Shown: in pieces, positions 27,978-38,294 of the stretch
Layout: every line of letters starts with the position of its first letter
Numbering within the stretch: position 1 is the first letter of the stretch
NCBI RefSeq assembly: GCF_026420845.1
Contig: NZ_JAOWCB010000029.1
Coordinates: 1-64,000, forward strand
Length of the DNA: 64,000 nt
Direction of reading: 5' to 3'
Origin: Streptomyces sp. PR69
GTDB taxonomy: Bacteria > Actinomycetota > Actinomycetes > Streptomycetales > Streptomycetaceae
The notes under the pieces: generated by a model
The model's input: the letters and a program-made list of their open reading frames with translations, nothing else
Databases searched by the model: none
What the model was told of the DNA's origin: nothing
Program-made: the position numbers and the translations under genes

Positions 27978-28164
27978 ACATCAAGGGGAAGCTTCACTCC
28001 TCCCACTCCCCCGTCACTGTCTTCACATGGCCGGCAACCGCGTGCTGCTGCGTGTCCGTTCCCTCCACTCGCACCCCGCCGCAGCGGCGGAGATCATGAG
28101 TAACGCGAGACTTTCTTCGACCGCAGCGTGGTCCTCCGGAATGGCCTGCGGGGTGGTACGGAAA

Positions 28165-28204
28165 CCGCTGATGGCCGCCACCCCGGGGTGGCGGCCATCA
28201 GCGG
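28165..28204 (-). terminator. Perfect 40-base palindrome after katG
   Basis: 20-base arms at 28165-28184 and 28185-28204 are exact complements with no spacer; the katG stop is at 28218. It should form a strong hairpin ending katG transcription and would also block reading from the transposon side. Confidence 0.85.
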
Positions 28205-28217
28205 TCGTTCAGGGCGG

Positions 28218-30458
<2,241 letters not shown>

Positions 30459-30782
30459 GGGAATCCTTCCGGATCAGGCGGATCACGATGGTTGTCCCGG
30501 CACGTCCGTCGAACCGGGCCGGGCTGCCGAACGGTTGTTGTGGCGTACGAGGCCCGCCGCGGTCAGCGAGTGGTCTCAAGCGGCCCGACGCGGACGGCCG
30601 TTCCCCGCCGGCCGGCAGCGCGTCGCTCCACTGGAGTCTCCTGTCCCTTGGCTATCGCCGGAACCGATCCTACGATGGACAGAGTCCAGGTCAAGAAGCT
30701 CACCTAATCCACACCCCATAGGGGTCCGGACAGCTGCCGGTAAACTCCGGGCATCCCGCCGAGCCTGAATAGGTGAACCGAT
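30459..30782. promoter_or_regulatory. katG / Fur-family divergent promoter region
   Basis: 324 bases without a gene. A motif TCACCTAAT (30700-30708) and an inverse-oriented AATAGGTGA (30768-30776) are related; the second contains the ribosome site (AGGTGA) of the regulator, so only the first is a candidate operator half. The block around 30696-30720 (CTCACCTAATCCACACCCCATA) is relatively AT-rich and could hold the promoters. No exact Fur box is obvious. Confidence 0.4.
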
Positions 30783-31193
30783 ATGAGTGACCTGCTCCAG
30801 CGACTGCGAGAGCGCGGCTGGCGGGTGACCTCCCAGCGGCGTGTCGTCGCGGAGGTCCTCGACGGCGACCATGTGCATCTCACGGCCGACGAGGTGCACG
30901 CCCGCGCGGCACAGCGGCTGCCCGAGATCTCCCGCGCGACCGTCTACAACACCCTGGGCGAACTGGTCTCGCTCGGCGAGGTGATAGAGGTCTCCACCGA
31001 CGGGCGGGCCAAGCGCTACGACCCCAACGCCCACCGTCCGCACCAGCATCTGGTGTGCTCCGGCTGCGGCGCCATCCGGGATGTCCACCCCACCGGAGAC
31101 CCGCTGGCCGACCTTCCGGCGGAGGAACGGTTCGGCTTCACGGTCTCGGAGGTCGAGGTCACGTACCGCGGGCTGTGCCCGGCCTGCGCGTGA
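30783..31193 (+). CDS. Fur-family regulator (CatR/PerR-like)
   Basis: 136-residue metal-dependent repressor. Winged helix at about 1-80 (RGWRVTSQRRVVAEVL, then EISRATVYNTLGELVSLGEV). The metal region HRPHQHLVCSGCGAIRDVHP has the structural CxxC, and the C-terminal CPACA supplies the second CxxC, so a structural zinc site is expected. Divergent from katG, which argues for a peroxide-sensing role; a metal-uptake transporter lies downstream across 230 bases, so zinc or manganese control is the alternative. ATG 30783 has AGGTGA at 30771-30776. Confidence 0.88.
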   Translation: MSDLLQRLRERGWRVTSQRRVVAEVLDGDHVHLTADEVHARAAQRLPEISRATVYNTLGELVSLGEVIEVSTDGRAKRYDPNAHRPHQHLVCSGCGAIRDVHPTGDPLADLPAEERFGFTVSEVEVTYRGLCPACA

Positions 31194-31195
31194 AT

Positions 31196-31330
31196 CCCGG
31201 CCTGCGCCCGGCCCCCCGGCCTGCGCCCGGCCCCCCGGCCTGCGCGCGGCTCCCGTCCGCACGTGAGTCCCCGCCTGCGTGTGCTTCCCGGCCTGCGCGT
31301 GGTTCCCGTCCGCATGTGAAGCCCGCCGTT
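31196..31330 (+). repeat. Degenerate tandem repeat CCCGGCCTGCGC
   Basis: Five or more copies of a unit near CCCGGCCTGCGC(CC)GG followed by CGTCCGCACGTGAG-like segments, between the Fur-family gene and the ABC transporter. No coding signal. Likely slippage-derived spacer, possibly with terminator activity through self-pairing (CCGGCC). Confidence 0.6.
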
Positions 31331-31423
31331 TCCGGCTGCGTCGCAGCCGCCGGGAACTGAAGGCCGCCGCCGTCCGACTACTGCCCCGACAGGAGACCCG
31401 CGAGCGAGAGGCGAAGGTGCGGG

Positions 31424-32059
31424 ATGGGCGGGCTGGACATACGGATGCGTGACGTCGCCTGCCGGCACGGCCGGGTCGAAGCCGTACGGGACGTGGATCT
31501 CGAGGTCGCCGCCGGGGAACGGGTGGCGCTGACCGGGACGAACGGCTCCGGAAAGAGCACGCTGCTGCGCGCCGTCCTCGGGCTGCACCGGCAGTGGGCC
31601 GGGGAGATCCGGGTCGGCGGGCGCGGCAGCCGCACCGCGGCCGAGTGGGCCTGGCGGCGGCGGGCCTGCGCCTGGATTCCGCAGAAACCGGCCGGCGGGC
31701 GGTTTCCGCTGCTCGCAGAGGAGTTGCTGCACAGCTCCGGCGCGCCCGCCGAGTCGGCGGAGGCCGCGGCGCAGCTGGGCGTGGGCGCCCTGCTGCGCCG
31801 GCCGCTGCACACGCTGTCCGGTGGGCAGTTGCAGCGGATGCACCTGGCGCGCGCCGTCGGCAGTGTGGCAGCCGGGGCGGGGGTGGTGCTGGCCGATGAG
31901 CCGACCGCCGCGCTGGACTTCGCCGGTCAGGAGGAGGCGGCCGATCTGCTGACCTCGCTGCCGGTGACGCTGGTGGTGGTGACCCACGACCGGGCGCTGG
32001 CCGACCGCTGCGACCGGGTGCTGGAAATGGCCGCGGGGCGGTTGCGGGAGGTCCGGTGA
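31424..32059 (+). CDS. Metal ABC transporter, ATP-binding protein
   Basis: 211-residue ATPase. Walker A GTNGSGKST (about 39-47), signature LSGGQLQRMHLARA (about 132-145), Walker B VVLADEPTAALD and the switch VVVTHDR are all seen. Slightly short for the family. It forms an operon with a membrane protein and a substrate-binding lipoprotein typed as the zinc/manganese class. The layout resembles actinobacterial zinc transporters (AztABC type); the metal is inferred, not shown. ATG 31424 has an AAGG-like site before it. Confidence 0.88.
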   Translation: MGGLDIRMRDVACRHGRVEAVRDVDLEVAAGERVALTGTNGSGKSTLLRAVLGLHRQWAGEIRVGGRGSRTAAEWAWRRRACAWIPQKPAGGRFPLLAEELLHSSGAPAESAEAAAQLGVGALLRRPLHTLSGGQLQRMHLARAVGSVAAGAGVVLADEPTAALDFAGQEEAADLLTSLPVTLVVVTHDRALADRCDRVLEMAAGRLREVR

Positions 32060-32138
32060 GCGGGGTGGCCGGGGCGGCGGTCCGGGATGGCGGGGATGAC
32101 GTGGTGAGCGGGATGACGGATGTGACGGGGCGTCGGGG

Positions 32139-33041
32139 GTGCCGGTGGTGACCGTGGCCGCGGACGTCGGGGAGCTGCTGCAGCTGCTGCCCGTACAGCG
32201 CGCCGCATTCGCGCTGCTGCTCGCCGCCGTCGGGCTGCCGGTCGTCGGCGTGGTGATCGTCGGGCTCGACATCATGCCGGTGCGGTTCGCCATGATGCAT
32301 GTCGCCCTGCTGGGCATCGCGGTCGGCATGCTGACCGGCCTCGACCCCATGCTGTGCGCCCTGGTGGCCTGCGCCCTCGCCGGTGCGGGCGTCGCCCCGC
32401 TCGCCCGTACGCCCGACGGGCTGTCCGGGGCCATGGGGCTGTTGATGAGCCTCGCCATCGCCGCCGCGCTGCTGGTGCTCGCGGTCTCCGGAGTCAATGC
32501 CTCCGGGGCGTTCGCCCTGCTCTGGGGGTCCATCCTGTCCGTCGGCGCCGCCGATCTCGTGGTGCTCGGGCTGCTGGCCGCAGCTGTGCCGGGACTGTTC
32601 TTCTGGCGACGCCGCGATGTGGCGCTGCTGCTGTACGACCGGGAGCTCGCCCAGTGTTCGGGCGTGCCGGTGCGCGGGCTGACCCTGGTGCTGCTCGTCC
32701 TGGTCGCGGTCGCCGTCGCCGGCGCCATCAAGCTCACCGGGGCGCTGCTCGTCGACGCTCTGACCCTGCTGCCGGCGCTCGCCGCCCGCCGGCTGGGCAC
32801 CTCGCTGAAGTCGATCACCCTGTGGGCGGTCGGCATCGGAGTCGCCGTGAACCTGACGGGGTTCCTGGTGGCGCTCCGGCTGGACCTGCCGCCAGGCCCG
32901 GTCCTCGTCCTGACGGCGGGGGCGGTCGTCCTCGGCGTCCATCTCATCCCTGAACGGAGAATCAGCTCATGGCGCGCAACCGCGTCCGCTTCACCCGCAC
33001 CAGCTCCCCCCTCCTCGCCGTCGGCGTGGCCGCGTCACTGA
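32139..33041 (+). CDS. Metal ABC transporter, permease
   Basis: 300-residue inner-membrane protein with about eight hydrophobic helices (for example RAAFALLLAAVGLPVVGVVI, LSGAMGLLMSLAIAAALLVL, LVLLVLVAVAVAGAIKLTGALLV), the ABC-3 family pattern. GTG 32139 is the earliest start in frame (32148 is an alternative). Its 3' end overlaps the substrate-binding lipoprotein gene by 73 bases, so the real C-terminus may be less conserved there. Works with the ATPase and lipoprotein on either side. Confidence 0.85.
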   Translation: MPVVTVAADVGELLQLLPVQRAAFALLLAAVGLPVVGVVIVGLDIMPVRFAMMHVALLGIAVGMLTGLDPMLCALVACALAGAGVAPLARTPDGLSGAMGLLMSLAIAAALLVLAVSGVNASGAFALLWGSILSVGAADLVVLGLLAAAVPGLFFWRRRDVALLLYDRELAQCSGVPVRGLTLVLLVLVAVAVAGAIKLTGALLVDALTLLPALAARRLGTSLKSITLWAVGIGVAVNLTGFLVALRLDLPPGPVLVLTAGAVVLGVHLIPERRISSWRATASASPAPAPPSSPSAWPRH

Positions 33042-33799
33042 CGCTGCTCGCCGGGTGCGGGGATGGGTCGGCCCCCGCCGCCTCCAAGGACAAGGACAGT
33101 ACGGACGGGAAGGGCGGCAAGCCGGTGGTCGTGGCGACCACGACCTGGGAGGGTGCGCTCGCCAAGGCCGCAGGCGCCGAGGACGTCACTGTCATCGTGC
33201 CGCAGTCCGTGCACCACGCTCCCGACTACGATCCCAAGCCGTCCGACCTCGCCGCCGTCGCCAAGGCCGACTTCGTGCTGTATGCGCCCTTCGAGCCGTA
33301 CGCCGAGAAGATCAAGGAGGCGGCCGGCTCCGACGCCGAGCTGGTCGAGGTGAACCTCGACAACAGCGCGGACAAGGCGACCGCGGAAGTCGAGCGCCTG
33401 GGCGGGATGTTCGGGACGCAGGACAGCGCGGCCCGGTGGAAGACGTCGTTCACCGCTGAGTACGACAAGCTGTCGCAGGAGCTGAAGTCCGCCTGGCCCG
33501 GCGGGAAGAGCCCGGCCGTGGTCTCGCAGGTGTTCACGGCGTGGGCGGCCGAGATGGCGGGCGCGCAGCCGGTGGGGACATACGGGCCCGAGGCGGTGAC
33601 CCCGGCCCAGCTCGCCGAGCTGACGAAGAAGAAGCCGGCGCTCGTCCTGGACAACGCCCATATGTCGACGGGGACGGTGCTGCCGGACTCCGGCGCGAAG
33701 CAGGTGAAAATCGTCAACTATCCGGGGAACGATCTGGATCTGCTGTCCGTGTACCGCAACGCCGCGGACGAGCTGAAGAAGGCGATGGGCAAGGGCTGA
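32969..33799 (+). CDS. Zn/Mn-type substrate-binding lipoprotein
   Basis: 276-residue lipoprotein: Sec signal with lipobox LTLLAGC (cysteine near residue 30), then a Ser/Asp/Lys linker. The mature protein has the two-lobe layout of metal-binding proteins: VVVATTTWEGALAKAAG, QSVHHAPDYDPKPSDLAAVAKADFVLY (metal-binding HH, D and the P-S-D-L block), a long linking helix, and a second lobe with DNAHMSTGTVLPDSG. No long His-rich loop is visible, unlike ZnuA proteins. Start ATG 32969 (GGAGAATC site) lies inside the permease gene. Captures metal outside for the permease. Confidence 0.85.
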   Translation: MARNRVRFTRTSSPLLAVGVAASLTLLAGCGDGSAPAASKDKDSTDGKGGKPVVVATTTWEGALAKAAGAEDVTVIVPQSVHHAPDYDPKPSDLAAVAKADFVLYAPFEPYAEKIKEAAGSDAELVEVNLDNSADKATAEVERLGGMFGTQDSAARWKTSFTAEYDKLSQELKSAWPGGKSPAVVSQVFTAWAAEMAGAQPVGTYGPEAVTPAQLAELTKKKPALVLDNAHMSTGTVLPDSGAKQVKIVNYPGNDLDLLSVYRNAADELKKAMGKG

Positions 33800-33831
33800 A
33801 AGCGCCTCTGACGGGGTAGAACCTCCTCAGT

Positions 33832-33883
33832 GGGACAGCGAGAGGCCGGGGCGGGTGCCGCCGCCCCGGCCTCGTCGTGTCCC
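33832..33883. terminator. Two-part hairpin between converging genes
   Basis: An inner stem GAGGCCGGGGCGG / CCGCCCCGGCCTC (33842-33854 and 33861-33873) sits inside an outer GGGACA / TGTCCC pair (33832-33837 and 33878-33883). The lipoprotein gene ends at 33799 and the ligase gene ends at 33912 on the other strand, so it probably serves both. Confidence 0.8.
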
Positions 33884-33911
33884 GATTCGGGTGAGCCTGT
33901 TTCCCGTGGCG

Positions 33912-35633
33912 TCAGACCGCCTCGTCCGCGCAGCGCTTCCGCACGGCCTTGCGGTCCGGCTTGCCCGCGGGCGTCAGGGGGAGTTCGTCGACCAGAAGCA
34001 GCCGCTCGGGGTGCTTGCGCCGCTCCAGACCGCGTTCCGTGAGCAGCTCGCACAGCGAGTCGAGGGTGGGCTTCTCGGCGGAGTGCGGCACGACGCAGGC
34101 CGCGAGCCGCTCGCCCATCAGCTCGTCGGGCACGCCGACGCAGACCACGTCCCGTACGAGGGGGTGGGCGGTCAGCTCCCGTTCGACTTCGGCGGGGCTG
34201 ATGTTCGCGCCGCCCCGGATCACCACGTCCTTGAGGCGGCCCACGACGTGCAGGACGCCTTCCTTGTCGAGGAACCCGAGGTCTCCGGTGCGCACCCAGC
34301 CGTCCGGCGTGCGGTAGCGGGCGTCGAGGTCCGGGGCGCCGACATAGCAGTGCGGGGTCATCGGGCCGCGCGCTGTGATCTCGCCGACCGCGCCTTCCGC
34401 GGCCTCCCGCAGACCCTCGCTGTCGGGCTCCGTGATGCGGATCTCGGCGACCTGCGGGTCCGGGCGGCCCGCGACGACTCCGGGCCCCTCGGATTCCCGG
34501 GGCTCCATGGTGAGCCCCGTATGGCAGTTGACCCCGTCGGCCGACCCATACAGATTGACCACCGGGCAGCGGAAGGCGCGGCGGGCCCTTTCGGCGGTCG
34601 TCTCGTCGAGGATCGATCCGCCGAGGACGAGGGCGGTGGGCGCGGGCAGTTCGCCCGGCGACGCCGCGCCTTCCTGGGCGGCGCCTTCCTGGGCGGTGCC
34701 GTCCCGCGCGGCGCCGTCCCGCGCGGTGCTTTCGGCGTCGAGGCGCTCCAGCATCATCCGCACCATCGTGGGCACGCCCAGCACATGCGTGGGCCGGTGT
34801 TCGCGGATCGCCGCGAGCGCCGCCTCCGCGGTGAAGTGGTCGAGCAGGACCAGCGTGCCGCCGTGCCGCGCCAAAGTGACGGCGGTGCCGTTGGAGCCGT
34901 ACGCGGAAGCCAGCGGCACCAGGAACAGACAGCGGGGCGGGGTGTCGTCGGGGAGGAGGGAGCCGAGGAAGTTGCCGCGGCCGCCGGCGAGCGCGTTGTG
35001 CGAGTACGCGATCATCTTGGGCTCCGCCTCGGAGCCGGAGGAGACGAGGATGCGGGCCGGGCTGTCGGGGTCCGGGCGCTCCGCGACGAAGTCCGCGGGG
35101 TCGGAGCGCAGCAGGTCGGCGAGCGGAATCGTTCCTTCGGGGGCGGTGCCGCCCTTGCCCGCCGCGATGACGTGGCGCAGCGCGGGCAGGGTCGGGGAGA
35201 GGGTGTGCAGGTCGGCGGCGTGGGTGTTCCCCCGGTGCTCGACCGCCGCGATGACGGCGACGGCGGCGGCGCGGCGCAGCAGACACTCCGCCTCCAGGCT
35301 GCCGCGGCCGACGGGGAAGGGCAGCGCGACCGCGCCGACTGCGGCGATCGCCAGATCGGCGATGACGGCGTTGCGGCCGTTGGGGAGCTGTACGGCGACG
35401 ACCTCGCCGGGCCGTATGCCGAGTTTTCTGAGCCCGACGGCGAGGGAGCGCACTTTTCGGTCCATGGCCGTGTAGCAGAGCTTCCCCTTGGCGTCGAGGA
35501 TCGCGGTGCGGTGCGGGTCGGCGATCTGGCGCGCGCGGTAGAGGCTGTAGAGGTCGAGGTCGGGGACGGTGGCGTCGACGGCCCAGGAGCGGCGCAGCTG
35601 GGCGGGCAGCAGATCGTGCAGCGTGACGGTCAT
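33912..35633 (-). CDS. Acyl-CoA ligase (adenylate-forming)
   Basis: 573-residue ANL-superfamily enzyme. It activates a carboxylate as acyl-AMP and then usually as acyl-CoA. Seen: the phosphate loop SSGSEAEPKMI (about 202), YGSADG (near 375), GDLGFLDKEG, GRLKDVVIRGG (hinge and adenylate contact) and the C-terminal catalytic lysine in LTPAGKPDRK. A tandem AARDGTAQEGAAQEGAA insert (about 303-325) interrupts the large domain. It begins 14 bases after the stop of the CoA-transferase gene on the same strand, so they form an operon. Substrate unknown. Confidence 0.85.
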   Translation of the reverse strand: MTVTLHDLLPAQLRRSWAVDATVPDLDLYSLYRARQIADPHRTAILDAKGKLCYTAMDRKVRSLAVGLRKLGIRPGEVVAVQLPNGRNAVIADLAIAAVGAVALPFPVGRGSLEAECLLRRAAAVAVIAAVEHRGNTHAADLHTLSPTLPALRHVIAAGKGGTAPEGTIPLADLLRSDPADFVAERPDPDSPARILVSSGSEAEPKMIAYSHNALAGGRGNFLGSLLPDDTPPRCLFLVPLASAYGSNGTAVTLARHGGTLVLLDHFTAEAALAAIREHRPTHVLGVPTMVRMMLERLDAESTARDGAARDGTAQEGAAQEGAASPGELPAPTALVLGGSILDETTAERARRAFRCPVVNLYGSADGVNCHTGLTMEPRESEGPGVVAGRPDPQVAEIRITEPDSEGLREAAEGAVGEITARGPMTPHCYVGAPDLDARYRTPDGWVRTGDLGFLDKEGVLHVVGRLKDVVIRGGANISPAEVERELTAHPLVRDVVCVGVPDELMGERLAACVVPHSAEKPTLDSLCELLTERGLERRKHPERLLLVDELPLTPAGKPDRKAVRKRCADEAV

Positions 35634-35647
35634 CTCGGGCTCCGTTG

Positions 35648-38173
35648 TCAGTTCCAGGTCCAGGGGTCGGGAACGGCGGGTGCGCCATGGGCGTCCAGGC
35701 TGATCGAGCCGGTGAAGCGCGGGTCGTGGCGCAGGGCGGCGAGGTCTTCGGTGACGGGGGTCGCGGGTATGCCGCGGGCGCGGAGCAGCTGTGCCGCGGC
35801 GGCGGTGGGCAGCTCGCCGAGGAGGGCCTCCTCGGCGGCCTCCTCGACGCCCTCCGCGGGCGCCTCCGCGGGCCCGGCCGTATCCGGGCCGGATGCCGCC
35901 GCGGCGGCTGCGGCGGCTGCGGCTGACTGCGCGCCGACGGAGGTGGCCGTGCCGACTGCGCCGGGTGCCGTTGGCTCGGCCCCGGTCAACGGGTCCGTAG
36001 TCGGCACCCCGGTCCCGGCGGGAGCCCGGCCGACCGCGTCCGGGGCGGCTTCGGCGAGGGCCGCTTCACCCGGCTGCGCCCCGGCCTGGGCGGCCTCCTT
36101 GCCTGCCTCGATCGCGGGAGACCCCGTGGGGCCGGTTCCGGGCCGGCACGCCGGGCCGGGATCAACCGCGGCCGGGGACTCAACGGCCGGGGCCGCCGGT
36201 GCAGAGGCGGTCCCAGGCAACGGACCCGCAATCGTCCCGCCGGACTCGGCAGGGGCACGGCCAACTGCCGTTCGGCCGGGCACAGCCGGGACGGGTGCGG
36301 TCGGGACGGCATCGGCCGGGGCCGCCGGTGCAGGAGCGGTCCCAGGCAACGGACCCGCAGCCGTCCCGCCGGACTCGGCAGGGGCACGGCCAACTGCCGT
36401 TCGGCCGGGCACAGCCGGGACGGGTGCGGTCGGGACGGCATCGGCCGGGGCGGCCGAGCCGGGTGCGGCTGGGGCGGCGGGGGACGGGCGGGGTGCATCG
36501 TCGGGGAGCGTCAGCCAGCCGTCCGCCGTGCGCAGGGGGCGGCGGAAGCCCGCGGGGCGGCGGGGCGGGCGGCCCGTCGCGGCGCGGTGCAGGGCCGGGG
36601 CGGTGAGGGTGTCGGCCGCGGAGAGCAGCGAGGAGTCCACCCGTACACCGTGGCCGGTGCGTTCCCGCAGCAGCAGCGCCGCCACGACGGCCTCCGCGCC
36701 CAGCAGTCCGCCGAGCACGTCCAGCAGCGTCATCAGGGACGGCGCGGGCGGCTCGTCCGCCGGGCGGACCGCCTCCCCCACGCCCGTACGCGCCTGGACC
36801 ATGAAGTCCGTTCCCATGGGGGCGTCGGGCAGCCGGTCAGCCCAGCCGCTGGTGTACGCGAAGACGAGCGCGGGGTTGAGCGGGCTCAGGTCGGCGGCGT
36901 CCAGGCCGAGCTGTGCGGCCTTGCCGGGGGCCCAGTTGTGCAGGAAGACATCGGCTTCGGCGGCCAGTTCGCGCAGCCGGCGGCGGCCGGCTTCGGCCTT
37001 GATGTCGAGTTCGACCGCCTGTTTGCCCCGGTTGAGGGCCAGCCAGCGGGCGGAGACGCCGGAGCAGGCCGGGGGCATGCCGCGCAACGGGTCGCCGCCC
37101 GGCGGTTCGATGCGGATCACGTCCGCGCCCAGCAGTCCGAGCAGATGCGCGGCGAGCGGGGCCTGGATACGGCGGCCCGCCTCCAGGACCGTCAGTCCGG
37201 CGAGGGGCCGGGCGGCGGTGGCCGGCGCGGGCGTACGGCGGGCGCCTGGCGGGAGGGGCGGCGCGGCGGCGAGCCGGGCGAATGTCCACGGGGGCGCGCC
37301 GTCGTGTTCCGCGGCCCGCTCGGCGAGCGTCCGCGGCGCGCAGACCTGCGCCCCGGAGGCGGCCGCCGCCTCCTGGATGCGGCGCCAGGGCCGGGCGCGC
37401 GCCGCCTCGTGGAGGGCTTCGGGGAAGGGCGCGCACGCGGTGGCGTAACGGAACTGGAAGGGCCGCCAGCCCGCCCGTACCGCGTCGGCCGGGGCGTCCA
37501 GGGCGCGCCAGAACGCCGCCCAGGCCCCCGGGTCGAGGGTTTCCAGCTCGAACAGCGTCCCGTCGGCCGAGGTGAACGGCGGTCCCCCGGGGCCGATTTC
37601 CACGGCCTCGCCCTCGTCCGCCCCCGCCGCGGCCAGATACTGCGAGACGGCGAGCAGCCCGGCCCGCTCGGCGCTGACGGCCGTGCCGGACGGGGCCGGC
37701 AGTCCGCGGGCCTGGGCGAGCAGCGCGGCGAGCATGCCCTGGACGGCCAGGACGGAGGCGGCGGTGGCCGTGTAGTCGACGGCGAGGCCGCGGGGCGCGC
37801 CGTCGCGGCGTCCGTGGACGGCCATGACGCCGGTGGCCGCCTGGACGGTCGCCTCGTCGACCAGCCCGCGCCGCGCCCCGGCGTCGCCCTCGCCGTCGAC
37901 ATGGCCGTCGACATGGCCGTCGGCCCAGGTCAGCCGGGCCGTGCAGGGGCTGAAGCCCTCGCCGGCGAGGGTGAGTCGGCCGGTCGTCCCGCCAGTGTCC
38001 CCGTCGTCCGACGGGGCCGCGCCGAGCAGTCGCAGATGTTCTGCCGCGACCGCGGTGAGCTGATGCGGTCCGGAGCATTCCAGGCGCAGTCCGTCGAGCG
38101 GACCGGCCGGACCGGCTGCTCCGACCTGACCGGCCGAGCTCCGGGTGGCCTGTACGGCGGCTGGTGACGCCAT
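35648..38173 (-). CDS. CaiB/BaiF-type CoA transferase, fused/duplicated
   Basis: 841 residues, about twice the usual length. The first ~330 residues resemble a degenerate class III CoA-transferase half. From about 335 a clear one begins: AGLTVLEAGRRIQAPLAAHLLGLLGADVIRIEPPGGDPLRGM, then RGKQAVELDIKAEAGR, DVFLHNWAPG, FAYTSGWG-type and GTDFMVQARTGVGE. After about 560 it is broken by a ~200-residue Ala/Pro/Gly spacer, and the last ~60 residues (EEALLGELPTAAAAQLLRARGIPATPVTED...) close the fold. ATG 38173 is the start; it shares bases head-on with an ATG of the opposite strand. Operon with the acyl-CoA ligase. Class III transferases move CoA between carboxylates. Confidence 0.8.
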   Translation of the reverse strand: MASPAAVQATRSSAGQVGAAGPAGPLDGLRLECSGPHQLTAVAAEHLRLLGAAPSDDGDTGGTTGRLTLAGEGFSPCTARLTWADGHVDGHVDGEGDAGARRGLVDEATVQAATGVMAVHGRRDGAPRGLAVDYTATAASVLAVQGMLAALLAQARGLPAPSGTAVSAERAGLLAVSQYLAAAGADEGEAVEIGPGGPPFTSADGTLFELETLDPGAWAAFWRALDAPADAVRAGWRPFQFRYATACAPFPEALHEAARARPWRRIQEAAAASGAQVCAPRTLAERAAEHDGAPPWTFARLAAAPPLPPGARRTPAPATAARPLAGLTVLEAGRRIQAPLAAHLLGLLGADVIRIEPPGGDPLRGMPPACSGVSARWLALNRGKQAVELDIKAEAGRRRLRELAAEADVFLHNWAPGKAAQLGLDAADLSPLNPALVFAYTSGWADRLPDAPMGTDFMVQARTGVGEAVRPADEPPAPSLMTLLDVLGGLLGAEAVVAALLLRERTGHGVRVDSSLLSAADTLTAPALHRAATGRPPRRPAGFRRPLRTADGWLTLPDDAPRPSPAAPAAPGSAAPADAVPTAPVPAVPGRTAVGRAPAESGGTAAGPLPGTAPAPAAPADAVPTAPVPAVPGRTAVGRAPAESGGTIAGPLPGTASAPAAPAVESPAAVDPGPACRPGTGPTGSPAIEAGKEAAQAGAQPGEAALAEAAPDAVGRAPAGTGVPTTDPLTGAEPTAPGAVGTATSVGAQSAAAAAAAAAASGPDTAGPAEAPAEGVEEAAEEALLGELPTAAAAQLLRARGIPATPVTEDLAALRHDPRFTGSISLDAHGAPAVPDPWTWN
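36184..36441 (-). repeat. 129-base tandem duplication in coding DNA
   Basis: Two nearly identical 129-base units (36184-36312, 36313-36441), exactly 43 codons each, then a partial third start. Only a few base differences are visible (for example GCAATCGTCC against GCAGCCGTCC). In frame they encode Ala/Pro/Gly-rich segments with GRTAVGRAPAESGG in each. It lies in the spacer of the CoA transferase. Confidence 0.9.
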
Positions 38174-38245
38174 GTCTCTCCTCCCCCTGCGGGATACGTT
38201 CGCGGGAACCCGGGCGCCCTCGCACCCGACCAGTTCCACGGAAGA

Positions 38246-38260
38246 GACAGTCGGACTGTC
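38246..38260 (+). promoter_or_regulatory. Palindrome in the divergent CoA-transferase/dehydrogenase gap
   Basis: GACAGTC-G-GACTGTC, perfect 7-base arms about one base, between the divergent CoA-transferase operon and the acyl-CoA dehydrogenase gene. A natural binding site for a TetR- or GntR-type regulator of both, but no such regulator is encoded beside them. Confidence 0.5.
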
Positions 38261-38294
38261 GTTCGCATGGGTTCCCGAGGGGCGGAGGAAAGCA

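Noticed and set aside
31196..31423. Possible metal riboswitch ahead of the ABC transporter
   Set aside because: Only degenerate tandem repeat and GC pairing; no recognisable riboswitch core.
38172..38294. N-terminal extension of the acyl-CoA dehydrogenase from ATG 38172
   Set aside because: It would share bases head-on with the CoA-transferase start; GTG 38295 has an ideal GGAGG site instead.
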